A stretch of 64,000 bases of DNA from Candidatus Zixiibacteriota bacterium (GTDB taxonomy: Bacteria; Zixibacteria; MSB-5A5; GN15; FEB-12): the NCBI GenBank assembly GCA_017999435.1, contig JAGNLV010000001.1, positions 617,550 through 681,549 on the forward strand, read 5' to 3'. Under the pieces are notes generated by a model. That model had not been told where the DNA came from. It did no database searches and was given only the letters and a program-made list of their open reading frames with translations. Within the stretch, counting starts at the first letter, position 1. Every line of letters starts with the position of its first letter. The translations under genes and the position numbers were made by a program. This document shows, piece after piece, positions 33,889 through 41,484 of this stretch.

Positions 33889-35418
33889 TCACGCCTCCTG
33901 CTTTCGCACCAGGCGATCCCGGCGCTTCTGCAGACTCCTCCGACGCGAGGGATTCAGGTCGGGGAGGGATTCGGCGCGGCGGGTATAGGCGAGGGCGAGG
34001 GCGAATTCCTTGGCGCGGTGCTCATAGTGGATAGCGAGTTCGAGGCAGGCGCGGTAGGCGACGCGGAGGAGGGTTCCGGCATCGGCGGGTGAGGTCAGGC
34101 CGGGACCGGAGGGGGTCTGATCGGCGGGGAGGTTGTGCCTGATCGGCAAGTCCGAAGCTCCGGTCGGGGTGTGCCTGGGTTCCCGCCTTCGCGGGAATGA
34201 CAAATGAGAAGAGCCGGTCGCGGGACCGGTGGCGGGAGGAGGCGCGGGACCGGTGGCGGGAGGAGACGCGGGACCGGTAGCGGGACCGGTTGCGGGAGGG
34301 GCCGGGATTGACGACGCGAGCTGCTTCCAGATCACGACAGCCTCGTCATACTCCCCGCGGCGCTTATGAGTCTGCGCGTGGAAGAAGAGGACATCGGCGG
34401 GGAGCGCACGGGCGCCGGGGTGACCGCCCGGTTGGGCGCGGTCGGCGCGAGGGTCCGGATGATCGGCCAGGGGGTCGGGAGTGCCGGCGAGACTCTCCAC
34501 CCGGCGGTTGAGATCGACGACCAGATCGAAATCGCGGCGGCGGTTGAACACGCGGGCGAGCGAGTGGAGATCGTCGATCTCCGAGAGCCTCTCCCCTCGC
34601 GACTCGAACACCTCGGCGAGGACGGCGGCGAGGAAGTACAGCGAGACGATGTCGTGGCGGTTGTGCTGGAGGACTTTCTCCATCTCGTCGAGTTTGTGAT
34701 CGCTCAGCCAGTCGAAATAGACGGAGGGGACGAGGTAGCCGGGGATGTCGTCGAAACGGCGGAACCCGAAGACATCGCGCTCAATATTGCCGAGGTCGCA
34801 CTGGCGCAGGCGCCGCCGGAACAGGCGCCGGACCGCGTGGAGCAAATCGACGTGGCGGGCGCGGGGGATCTCCCGGCCGACGCGGTTGATGGTGAAGCGG
34901 TCGAGGAGGATGGGGAGGTCGAACGCGGCGCCGTTGTAGGAGACCAGGACGGTGCGGTCGGAGAATTCCTCGGCGACCGCGGCCAGCAGCGCGGCCTCGT
35001 CATCGTAGTCGGGCAGCAGATACTGGCGGACCTCGAAGCCGCCCTCGACGAGAGCGCCGAGGCCGACGAGAAAAGCGGCTGTGCCGGCGCCGCCGAGGCC
35101 GATGGTCTCGAGGTCGAAGAAGCGCAGGTCGGCGACGGGGAGGCGGGCCGGGTCGTCGGAGGCGGTGAAGGCGGAGGCGGGGAAGTCGGTGCGGGCGGCG
35201 AAATCCGCCAGCGCGATCTCGCCGTGGGTGTAGACAGGGGGAAAGCGTTTGCGGATGAGGACAAAACCGCCGCGCGCGGTGCAGACCGCCTCGCCATCGA
35301 GCCGCTCGGCCAGCACCCGGCAGCGCTCCGGGAGAACCTCGGGCGGCGGGGCCGCGGGTTTTGCGACGATGTGGCCGCGGAGCCGGTCGAGCTTACTGTG
35401 CAGTTCCTTTTTCGACAT
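33889..35418 (-). CDS. RNase H-fold (DEDD) exonuclease domain protein with TPR-like tail
   Basis: 509 residues. Residues about 90-300 form a YprB-type RNase H-like domain: FFDLETIGLGGAGTAAF (first acidic pair), LVSYNGAAFDLPIL (second Asp), then a CDLGNIERDVFGF run and HNRHDIVSLYFLAAV (third and fourth acidic residues). The C-terminal region has two TPR-like helical pairs (DVLFFHAQTHKRRGEYDEAVVIWKQL and ACLELAIHYEHRAKEFALALAYTRRAESL). They are split by a low-complexity linker of about 85 residues containing PATGPA repeats and a REP-like insertion. Probably a nuclease for DNA or RNA with an adaptor tail. The start overlaps the upstream HEAT gene by 26 bases. Confidence 0.8.
   Translation of the reverse strand: MSKKELHSKLDRLRGHIVAKPAAPPPEVLPERCRVLAERLDGEAVCTARGGFVLIRKRFPPVYTHGEIALADFAARTDFPASAFTASDDPARLPVADLRFFDLETIGLGGAGTAAFLVGLGALVEGGFEVRQYLLPDYDDEAALLAAVAEEFSDRTVLVSYNGAAFDLPILLDRFTINRVGREIPRARHVDLLHAVRRLFRRRLRQCDLGNIERDVFGFRRFDDIPGYLVPSVYFDWLSDHKLDEMEKVLQHNRHDIVSLYFLAAVLAEVFESRGERLSEIDDLHSLARVFNRRRDFDLVVDLNRRVESLAGTPDPLADHPDPRADRAQPGGHPGARALPADVLFFHAQTHKRRGEYDEAVVIWKQLASSIPAPPATGPATGPASPPATGPAPPPATGPATGSSHLSFPRRREPRHTPTGASDLPIRHNLPADQTPSGPGLTSPADAGTLLRVAYRACLELAIHYEHRAKEFALALAYTRRAESLPDLNPSRRRSLQKRRDRLVRKQEA
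34180..34197. repeat. REP-like palindrome inside a coding region
   Basis: TTCCCGC, loop CTTC, GCGGGAA, followed by TGAC. It is the core of the widespread bacterial palindromic repeat that reads TTCCCGC(N)GCGGGAATGAC. It is translated as SFPRRREP in the exonuclease linker. Confidence 0.65.
34219..34302. repeat. 24-bp tandem repeat in the exonuclease linker
   Basis: Units beginning CGCGGGACCGGTGGCGGGAG start at 34219, 34243 and 34267; the third diverges after 12 bases. They encode a Pro/Ala/Thr/Gly linker (PATGPA). Confidence 0.7.
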
Positions 35419-36451
35419 GGCGGGCCGTTTTCAGGGCGGACTCCACTTTCAGGCGCCCGAGGCGGTCAGGCTGCGCGGCGAGCAGTTTCTCGCGGTAGCG
35501 GCAGCGATCGAGCGGGTCGGCCTCGATGAGGGCGCAGGCGGCCGGCACGCGCCGGGCCGGGTCGGGATCCTCCGTCGCCTGCCGGAAAAGCGCGTCGAGC
35601 GCGCGGTCGGCGCCGATGCGGCCGAGGGCCGCGGCCGAGAGGGCGCTCACGAAGGCGTCGGCCGAGGCCAGAGAATCGATGAGGACGGGCAGGCTGAGCA
35701 CGGTGTCCAGCTGCAGGAGGGCGTCGACCGCGGCCAGGCGGGCGCCGTAGAAGGGATCGCCGAACCGGTGGACCAGGGGCGCGGCGGCCTCGAGGATTTT
35801 CAGCCTGCCGGCGGCGACCGCAGCCGCCTTGCGCACCTGGCCGATCGAGTCGCCCAAGGCGGCCAGGATGGCGTTGTCGCCGCGCCGGTCGCCGATGTCG
35901 CCGAGAGAGCCGATCGTCTCCTCGCGGACCTGCCAGGCGGCGTGGGTGCTCTTGGCGATGAGCGGGAGAACGGCGCCGGTGTCCTTGATGTCGCCGAGCG
36001 CCCAGGCGACGCGCGAGACCACGAGCGGATCGGCGCGATCGAGAGCCCGCACCAGGTCGGGAACCGCGGGAGAGCCGATGCGCTGGAGAATCCAGATGAT
36101 CGTCCAGCGGTCGCGGGCCGATTTCGTGTCGAACTTGTCGATCAGGTATGGGACCGCCGGCTGGCCAAAAGCCGCGATCGAGTCCATCGCAGGGCCGGTC
36201 AACTTCTGGTAGCGCACCTCGCCGGAGGAAGCGATGACAAACAGCGAGTCGATGCGGTGCTGGAGGTCGATCTGCGCGCTCAGAGCGGGGGCAAGGACGA
36301 TCACCAACAGGAGGCCGCCGATGAGGGTGCGCACCCGGCCGCCGGGCCGCCACAGCGGCCGCCGGGCCGCCGGGTCAGCGTGAGACGCACGGCCGTCCGA
36401 GGCGGTCCTGGGCTTCTGAAGGGTGTCCTGATTCTTGAAATCCGAAAACAT
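35393..36451 (-). CDS. Secreted or membrane-anchored HEAT-repeat protein
   Basis: 352 residues. A hydrophobic segment at about 42-58 (TLIGGLLLVIVLAPALSAQ) acts as signal peptide or anchor. From about residue 95 there is a run of six or seven HEAT/PBS-lyase-type repeats of 30-33 residues (PAVPDLVRALDRADPLVVSRVAWALGDI, NAILAALGDSIGQVRKAAAVAAGRL, RALDALFRQATEDPDPARRVPAACAL). Such repeats form protein-binding solenoids. The start overlaps the stop of the upstream gene (TGATG) with GGGGAGG before it, and the end overlaps the exonuclease gene by 26 bases. An alternative GTG at about 36332 would begin right at the signal peptide but has no SD. Confidence 0.8.
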   Translation of the reverse strand: MFSDFKNQDTLQKPRTASDGRASHADPAARRPLWRPGGRVRTLIGGLLLVIVLAPALSAQIDLQHRIDSLFVIASSGEVRYQKLTGPAMDSIAAFGQPAVPYLIDKFDTKSARDRWTIIWILQRIGSPAVPDLVRALDRADPLVVSRVAWALGDIKDTGAVLPLIAKSTHAAWQVREETIGSLGDIGDRRGDNAILAALGDSIGQVRKAAAVAAGRLKILEAAAPLVHRFGDPFYGARLAAVDALLQLDTVLSLPVLIDSLASADAFVSALSAAALGRIGADRALDALFRQATEDPDPARRVPAACALIEADPLDRCRYREKLLAAQPDRLGRLKVESALKTARHVEKGTAQ

Positions 36452-38403
36452 CACTGCACCTCCCCGATGACGGCGCTGTCCGGGCGCGGGGCGCGTTCGA
36501 TGTCCATGCCGCCGCCCCATTGGGAAGGGGTGCGCCAGTAGAGGTTGTCGCCGCCGTAGCCGTTGTAGAGGTCTTCGCCGCCGAGGTCGAGGAACAGGCC
36601 GATCGAGCCGAAATCTCGACGGGGGTTGCCGTAGCCGTGCGTGTTGTCGGCGTTGCGGATGAAGTAGCGGTCGGCGCCGGCGTTGTCGATGAGGATGCCG
36701 ACGCCGTTGGCGGAACCGGCCGCCTGCGAGAGGTCCCAGGCGGTGTAGAGATCGTCGCCGGCGCGGTCGAGGAGGAGTCCGCAGGAGTAGTCGTGGCCGA
36801 CGCCCTGCATGAGGCCCTTGCCGATGTAGGCGTCGTTCCCGGCGTCGTCGATGAGCACGCCGAGGGTCATGTGGGTAGCGCAACCCTGGGCATACTGGAA
36901 CGAGTTGTAGGTGTCGTTGCCGGAGGAATCGTAGATGACGCCGAGCGACCACCAGTAGCTCGTGCCCTGGCCGAAGATGTCGGTGTAGTAGGCGTCGCTG
37001 CCGCGGTCGTCGATGATGGCGCCGATGCCGCCCGAGGTCCACGGGCGGAGGCCGTAGCCGAAGCCCTGCGAGAGCGAGAGGTAGTGGTCCTCATAGCGGA
37101 GGATGTCCTTGTACTTGCCGCCGGCATAGTAGCTGTCGGAACCGTCGGTGTCGTAGATCACGCCCATGCCCTCGGTGAAGCCGAAGCCCTGGGCGTAGAG
37201 AGCGGCGTTATAGCAGTCGCGGCCCCCCTCGTCGATGAGCAGGCCGAGTCCGAACGAGCCGGCGGCCATGACGTGCGTGTCGCCGTCGTAACGATCGTCG
37301 CCGGCCGCGTCGTAGAGGAGGCCGAAGCCGAAATAGCCGGAGCCGAGGGCGAACGACTGGGCGTCGTAGCGGTCGTTGCCGCCGAAGTCGAGGAGCAGGC
37401 CGGCGGAGAGGCAGCCGGAGGCGAGCGCGAAATCGGTGAGGCCGCGGTAGCGGTCATCGCCGGCGAGATCGATGATGATGACGCCGTGGGGGCGGGCCGG
37501 GTCGTAGGAGAGGCGGTAGACGTCGTCGCCGCCGAAATCGAAGATGAACCAGTAGTCCCCCTCGTAGTAGTCGGGGCCGGGGCCGCCGACTTTCCAACCG
37601 GGTTGGCGGCCGAGGTAGGATTCCTCGCCCACCCCTTTCTCGGGGATCTGGCCGAGACCTTTCATCACGGCGCCGGCGTCCAGGGTCCCGGCGGCGAGGT
37701 CGCGGCGAAGGGCGGCGATTTCGGGCATCAGGTCGCGGAGGCAGTCAAAACCGGCGGTGAGGATCGGGTCCTTGTCGATCCGCCAGCCGAAAGCGGTGAA
37801 CTCCTCCGTGTACTTCTCCTCGATCTTCTCGACCGAATCAAGCTGCTCGGGGGTGAAGAACTCCTCCTCCGCGTGACTGACCAGCAGTTCCTTGAATTCG
37901 GCGGTGAGAAACCGCCGCTGGGCGGGGCTGAGCGATGCCAGGGCCGTCTCGGCGGACCGGGGGAAGATGACGTCGAGGTAGAGACCGGCCCGGGCCATGA
38001 GCTGGTTCAGGCCGGGGCTGGCGTAGAACAGGTTATAGCCCTGCTGCATTTCCGGTCCGGTCGGACGGTACGGCGGGGTGCGGTCGGGGCGGCCGACCAC
38101 CGCGAGATCGCGGGACAGGAGCGCGGCCGTCACCTCGGGCTGGCCTTTGGTGTAGGCACGGCGGAGACCGGCGGCGTAGTCGATCATGCCGAGGGGGTTC
38201 TCCATGAGGCCGGAGAGGACCTGGAGGCGGAAGGAGTCGGGCTCGGTGTAGTCGGGGCGGAAGCTGATGTCGGCCGGGGTGAGGGCCAGGTAGTCGGCGA
38301 GGTGGGTCAGGCCCCAGATCTCCGGGGGCGGTTCGCCCGGGGCGCCGGCGGCCGGCAGGCACAGCACCGCCAGCGCAAGCGGTACAAAGCGCAGGTTGGT
38401 CAT
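36451..38403 (-). CDS. Secreted protein with about 12 RTX-like Asp/Gly repeats
   Basis: 650 residues. The signal peptide is MTNLRFVPLALAVLCLPAAGAPG. The N-terminal 270 residues are mainly helical and unrecognised. Residues about 280-620 contain roughly 12 repeats of 24-45 residues with the core h-h-x-D-x-x-G-x-D-x-Y (GFGLLYDAAGDDRYDG, GVLIDDAGNDAYIG, GLFLDLGGEDLYNG). The Gly/Asp turns recall RTX or hemolysin-type calcium-binding repeats, but the hydrophobic strand and Tyr positions differ, so a calcium-bound beta-roll or beta-helix is inferred. First gene of a three-gene operon with the HEAT protein and the exonuclease. The ATG at 38403 is chosen over 38418 because AGGAT precedes it. Confidence 0.75.
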   Translation of the reverse strand: MTNLRFVPLALAVLCLPAAGAPGEPPPEIWGLTHLADYLALTPADISFRPDYTEPDSFRLQVLSGLMENPLGMIDYAAGLRRAYTKGQPEVTAALLSRDLAVVGRPDRTPPYRPTGPEMQQGYNLFYASPGLNQLMARAGLYLDVIFPRSAETALASLSPAQRRFLTAEFKELLVSHAEEEFFTPEQLDSVEKIEEKYTEEFTAFGWRIDKDPILTAGFDCLRDLMPEIAALRRDLAAGTLDAGAVMKGLGQIPEKGVGEESYLGRQPGWKVGGPGPDYYEGDYWFIFDFGGDDVYRLSYDPARPHGVIIIDLAGDDRYRGLTDFALASGCLSAGLLLDFGGNDRYDAQSFALGSGYFGFGLLYDAAGDDRYDGDTHVMAAGSFGLGLLIDEGGRDCYNAALYAQGFGFTEGMGVIYDTDGSDSYYAGGKYKDILRYEDHYLSLSQGFGYGLRPWTSGGIGAIIDDRGSDAYYTDIFGQGTSYWWSLGVIYDSSGNDTYNSFQYAQGCATHMTLGVLIDDAGNDAYIGKGLMQGVGHDYSCGLLLDRAGDDLYTAWDLSQAAGSANGVGILIDNAGADRYFIRNADNTHGYGNPRRDFGSIGLFLDLGGEDLYNGYGGDNLYWRTPSQWGGGMDIERAPRPDSAVIGEVQ

Positions 38404-38485
38404 ACGGTATCCTAGCATTGTGGGGCGGGAGAAAGCAACTACAATAGAGGTATCGGCGGCGGCCGGGCGAAAGTTGCGCAAAAAG

Positions 38486-38513
38486 AAGGGGCGCCCGCGA
38501 GCGGGCGCCCCTT
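38486..38513 (-). terminator. Terminator of pilin gene 1
   Basis: A 12-bp stem (AAGGGGCGCCCG with CGGGCGCCCCTT) and a 4-base loop. On the minus strand it is followed by a T-run (CTTTTTG). It lies 28 bp past the pilin stop. Confidence 0.8.
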
Positions 38514-38540
38514 CCGGTAGGGAGGTGTGAAGTCGTCCTA

Positions 38541-38936
38541 TCAACCCGTGACGTCGTTGACGGTGCACTGGAGAATGCCGCCGTCGTCAATCGTCCAGGT
38601 GTCGATGGTCGCGTCATCATCCAGGTTCGCGGTCGCCGTGGCCGTGAACCCGGTCCCGTTCAGAGCGATGACGTAGCCGTAGCGGCGCGGCGGCTGCGGC
38701 TGCAGCTCGACGCCGATCGTGTTCAGATCGGTCACGTATACGTCATGCTCCTGGCGGTAGGCGTGCTCCATCGTGTAGATCTGCTTCAGGATACCCTTGG
38801 CTTCCGACTGCTTGGACTTCATCGACGCCTGCATGAAGCGCGGGATGGCCAAAGCCGCCAGAATCCCGATGATGACCACGACGATCATCAACTCGATCAG
38901 GGTGAAACCTTTGCGGTTGCGGATGGTTGAGAACAT
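38541..38936 (-). CDS. Type IV pilin-like protein (pilin 1)
   Basis: 131 residues. The short leader MFSTIRNRKG precedes FTLIELMIVVVIIGILAALAIPRF, the classic type IVa N-terminus with Glu at +5. The globular part is about 75 residues and ends with an FTATATANLDDDATIDTWTIDDGG segment shared with pilin 2. It is small, like geobacterial or deltaproteobacterial PilA. It would be matured by prepilin peptidase and assembled into a type IV pilus or pseudopilus. AGGAGG lies seven bases upstream of the ATG. A sigma-54-like promoter site lies about 70 bp upstream and a strong terminator downstream, so it is probably monocistronic. Confidence 0.9.
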   Translation of the reverse strand: MFSTIRNRKGFTLIELMIVVVIIGILAALAIPRFMQASMKSKQSEAKGILKQIYTMEHAYRQEHDVYVTDLNTIGVELQPQPPRRYGYVIALNGTGFTATATANLDDDATIDTWTIDDGGILQCTVNDVTG

Positions 38937-39004
38937 GCTGACCTCCTATAGTACGGTGATTCAGGTTCCAGCTTTCACTTCAGCATCTGTGTCGGCTGAT
39001 CCTA

Positions 39005-39023
39005 TCGCAAAGTCCATACCTTT
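39005..39023 (-). promoter_or_regulatory. Sigma-54-like promoter site for pilin 1
   Basis: Minus strand: AAGG-TATG-N4-TTTGC. GG (39020-39019) and GC (39008-39007) are separated by exactly ten bases, as sigma-54 requires. The -24 part reads GGTATG and the -12 part TTTGCG, a moderate match to TGGCACG-N4-TTGCA. Confidence 0.45.
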
Positions 39024-39204
39024 TGCCGTCGGAAAATTGAACAGATTGGGGGGCCGGAAAGCCTTGCGGCGGTATAGGTTTTCGGGAGGGCCGGCGGGCT
39101 ATGGCGAGGGGCCGACAGATTCGACGGTTTTTGTCGGCCGGGGAACTCGGCAATTTGCGAGAGTCCTTGCAGGATGCAGGAGCGGCGGCGGGCGGGAGGG
39201 GAGG

Positions 39205-39248
39205 CCAAAACGAAGCGACGGCGCGCCTCCGGAGAGACGTGCCGTCGC
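39205..39248 (-). terminator. Probable terminator of pilin gene 2
   Basis: Inverted repeat GCGACGGC (39215-39222) and GCCGTCGC (39241-39248), with TTCGTTTT downstream on the minus strand. Confidence 0.5.
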
Positions 39249-39292
39249 ACGGATCGATGGCCATCAGAGGACCCCACGCCCGTCGGACGGGA

Positions 39293-39721
39293 TCAGGAGA
39301 CGAGAATGTCATTGACGGTGTTGGTGAGGACGCCCTGCTCGTTGATTGTCCAGGTGTCGAGGACCGCGTCGTCGTCGATGTTGGCCGTGGCGGTGGCGGT
39401 GAAGGAGCCGGCGGCCGTGGTGATGGTGTAGGTGTAGCGGGCCGAGGCGCCGATCTCCACGCACAATTCGGCGAAGGCGGTCCGGTTCCCCGCGCTCGCG
39501 GGGGCGGCCGGCGTCCAGTAGGTGTTGTTCTCGGAGGCGTGGAAGTAGGCGCGCTCGCCCTCGTAGACCTGCTTGAGGATGGCCTTGGCCTCGCTCTGCT
39601 TGGACTTGGCGCTGGCGGTCATGTAGCGTGGAATGGCGAGGGCGGCGAGGATGCCGATGATGACGACGACGATCATCAGCTCGATCAAGGTGAAACCGCG
39701 ATTGTTCCGTATCCGATTCAT
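39293..39721 (-). CDS. Type IV pilin-like protein (pilin 2)
   Basis: 142 residues from the ATG at 39721. The leader MNRIRNNRG precedes FTLIELMIVVVIIGILAALAIPRY. It is a clear paralogue of pilin 1, sharing KSKQSEAK-ILKQ-Y, the FTATATAN-DDDA-DTWTI run and a TVND end. It differs by a longer variable loop containing PAAPASAGNRTAF. The gene lies 80 bp downstream of an NtrC-family response regulator, the same order as pilR-pilA in Pseudomonas and Myxococcus. A sigma-54-like site lies in the gap and GAGGA stands before the start. An upstream in-frame extension of 42 codons is rejected because a prepilin leader must be short. Confidence 0.9.
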   Translation of the reverse strand: MNRIRNNRGFTLIELMIVVVIIGILAALAIPRYMTASAKSKQSEAKAILKQVYEGERAYFHASENNTYWTPAAPASAGNRTAFAELCVEIGASARYTYTITTAAGSFTATATANIDDDAVLDTWTINEQGVLTNTVNDILVS

Positions 39722-39763
39722 ATCCAGATCCTCTTCCCTTTCGGTTCGCTTTAGCCCTGGTAT

Positions 39764-39781
39764 GTGCAAGCGGCATTCCCG
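39764..39781 (-). promoter_or_regulatory. Sigma-54-like promoter site for pilin 2
   Basis: Minus strand: GG (39779-39778), ten bases, GC (39767-39766). It reads GGAATG-N4-TTGCA, with a perfect -12 TTGCA and the G of the -24 region in place. It is 45 bp before the ATG, between the regulator gene and pilin 2. Confidence 0.5.
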
Positions 39782-39800
39782 CGGCCTGTGCAATCTTCGC

Positions 39801-41207
39801 CTAGGCGCCGTCAGGAGTGCCGGACGGTTTATCCTTTCGGGTGACAAAGTCGGTCAGGTTGTAGCGCTGAATCTTCCGGTACAGGGTGGAGGCGTCGATC
39901 CCGAGGATCCGCGCCGCCTCGGCTTTCCGGCCCTCGGTCTGGCTCATCACGTAGTGGATGTAGGCCTTCTCGATCGACTCGAGGGTCGGAGTCGCCGGCT
40001 GGTCGGGCTGGATGAGACCGGCCGGGGCGGCCGACGGCTCGCGGAGTTTGTCGGGGAAATCGCCGACATCAAGCGTCTCGGACCGGCTGAGGAGAGCGGC
40101 CCGTTCGATCGTGTTTTCGAGTTCGCGGACGTTCCCGGGCCAGGGATAATTGCGGAGCAGGAGACGGGCTTCGTCGGTGAGGCGCTTGACCGGCACGCCG
40201 AGCTTGGCGCAGCAGCGGTCGATGAAGTGCTGGGCCAGCAGGTCGATGTCGTCGGCCCGCTCGCGCAGAGCGGGGATGGCGATGGGGATGACGTTGAGCC
40301 GATAGAAGAGGTCGGCCCGGAAGCGGGCGGCCTTGACCTCGGCCTCGAGGTCGGCGTTGGTGGCGGCGATGAGACGGACATCGACCTCGAGCGGCCGGGT
40401 GTCGCCCACGGGCGTGATCTTCTTGTCCTCGAGCACGCGCAGGAGTTTGACCTGGATGGCCATGGAGGTGTTGCCGACCTCGTCGAGGAAAAACGTGCCG
40501 CCGTCGGCCACCTTGAACAAACCGTCCTTGTCCTTGACCGCGCCGGTGAAGGAGCCCTTCTTGTGGCCGAACAGCTCCGACTCGAGGAGGCTTTCGGGGA
40601 GCGCGGCGCAGTTGATGGTGACGAAGGGTCCCTTGGCGCGGCTGCTGTGGCGGTGGATGGCGCGGGCGATGAGGTCTTTGCCGGTGCCGGATTCGCCGCG
40701 GATGAGAACGGTGGAGTCGGAGGCGGCGATACGGGCGGCAAGCTTCTTCAATTGCGCGACCGGCTCGGACACGCCGATGAAGTTGGCGAAAGACGCCCCC
40801 TCGGCGAGCTGTTCCTTGAGCACCCGGTTCTCGTCGATGAGCCTTTTGCGGCTGAGGGCTTTCTCGATGGTGAGCTTGATAGCGTCGACCTTGAAAGGTT
40901 TGGTGACGTAGTCGACGGCCCCCTGTTTCATGGCTTCGATGGCGGTGTCGACGGTGGCGTAGGCGGTCATGACGATGAGGTCCTGGTCGGCCTTGAAGGA
41001 GCGGACCTCGCGCAGGACGTCGAGGCCGGACATTTCGGGCATGTTGAGATCGGCGATGACGAGGTCGTAGGCGCGGTCGCGCAGCAGCGCGAGACCGTCG
41101 CGGCCGGAAGCCGCGGTGTCGACCGCGTAGCCCTCGCGGTTGAGCATGATCTCCATGAATCGGCACATGGATTCTTCGTCGTCGATCACCAGAATGCGCG
41201 CGTCCAT
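39801..41207 (-). CDS. NtrC-family sigma-54-dependent response regulator, PilR-like
   Basis: 468 residues. The receiver domain (1-120) has phospho-acceptor Asp53 in IADLNMPEMSG and Lys103 in VTKPF. The AAA+ domain has Walker A GESGTGKD (171-178), the sigma-54 contact loop GSFTGA (218-223; usual form GAFTGA), Walker B GGTFFLDEVG and the R-finger region. The C-terminal Fis-type helix-turn-helix includes EAARILGIDASTLYRKIQRY. It activates sigma-54 promoters by ATP hydrolysis. Its place directly upstream of pilin 2 suggests it controls the pilins; no sensor kinase is adjacent. The ATG at 41207 follows GGGAGAA. Confidence 0.93.
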   Translation of the reverse strand: MDARILVIDDEESMCRFMEIMLNREGYAVDTAASGRDGLALLRDRAYDLVIADLNMPEMSGLDVLREVRSFKADQDLIVMTAYATVDTAIEAMKQGAVDYVTKPFKVDAIKLTIEKALSRKRLIDENRVLKEQLAEGASFANFIGVSEPVAQLKKLAARIAASDSTVLIRGESGTGKDLIARAIHRHSSRAKGPFVTINCAALPESLLESELFGHKKGSFTGAVKDKDGLFKVADGGTFFLDEVGNTSMAIQVKLLRVLEDKKITPVGDTRPLEVDVRLIAATNADLEAEVKAARFRADLFYRLNVIPIAIPALRERADDIDLLAQHFIDRCCAKLGVPVKRLTDEARLLLRNYPWPGNVRELENTIERAALLSRSETLDVGDFPDKLREPSAAPAGLIQPDQPATPTLESIEKAYIHYVMSQTEGRKAEAARILGIDASTLYRKIQRYNLTDFVTRKDKPSGTPDGA

Positions 41208-41323
41208 GGGTTCTCCCAGCGATGCTGCCTGTTGCCGGATTGACCGTATCATAGGATAGTTTCGGCAGGCGGGGCGGACATTATAGGCGGACGGCGGCGA
41301 TTGCGCACGGATTAAACAGGCCG

Positions 41324-41352
41324 TTGACGAGGGCGGGGGGGCGGCGTATATT
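41324..41352 (+). promoter_or_regulatory. Sigma-70-type promoter for the URO-D-like operon
   Basis: TTGACG (5 of 6), 17-bp spacer, TATATT (5 of 6), about 130 bp before the start codon at 41485. Confidence 0.55.
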
Positions 41353-41484
41353 GGGTCGTTTCCGAGTGAAACCGGGCGCTCTCGGCCGGGCGCGCAAGCC
41401 CGGCCGGGCGAGCCGGCGGGCGGGACCCGCGCCTCCCGCAAACGGAAGCGGCGCCGGCAGCCGACCCGGACGAGAGGACACCCG

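Larger units (their letters stand above)
38937..39292. other. 356-bp region between the two pilin genes
   Basis: Holds the sigma-54-like site for pilin 1 (39007-39020) on the left and the terminator of pilin 2 on the right. No gene was seen. Confidence 0.6.
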
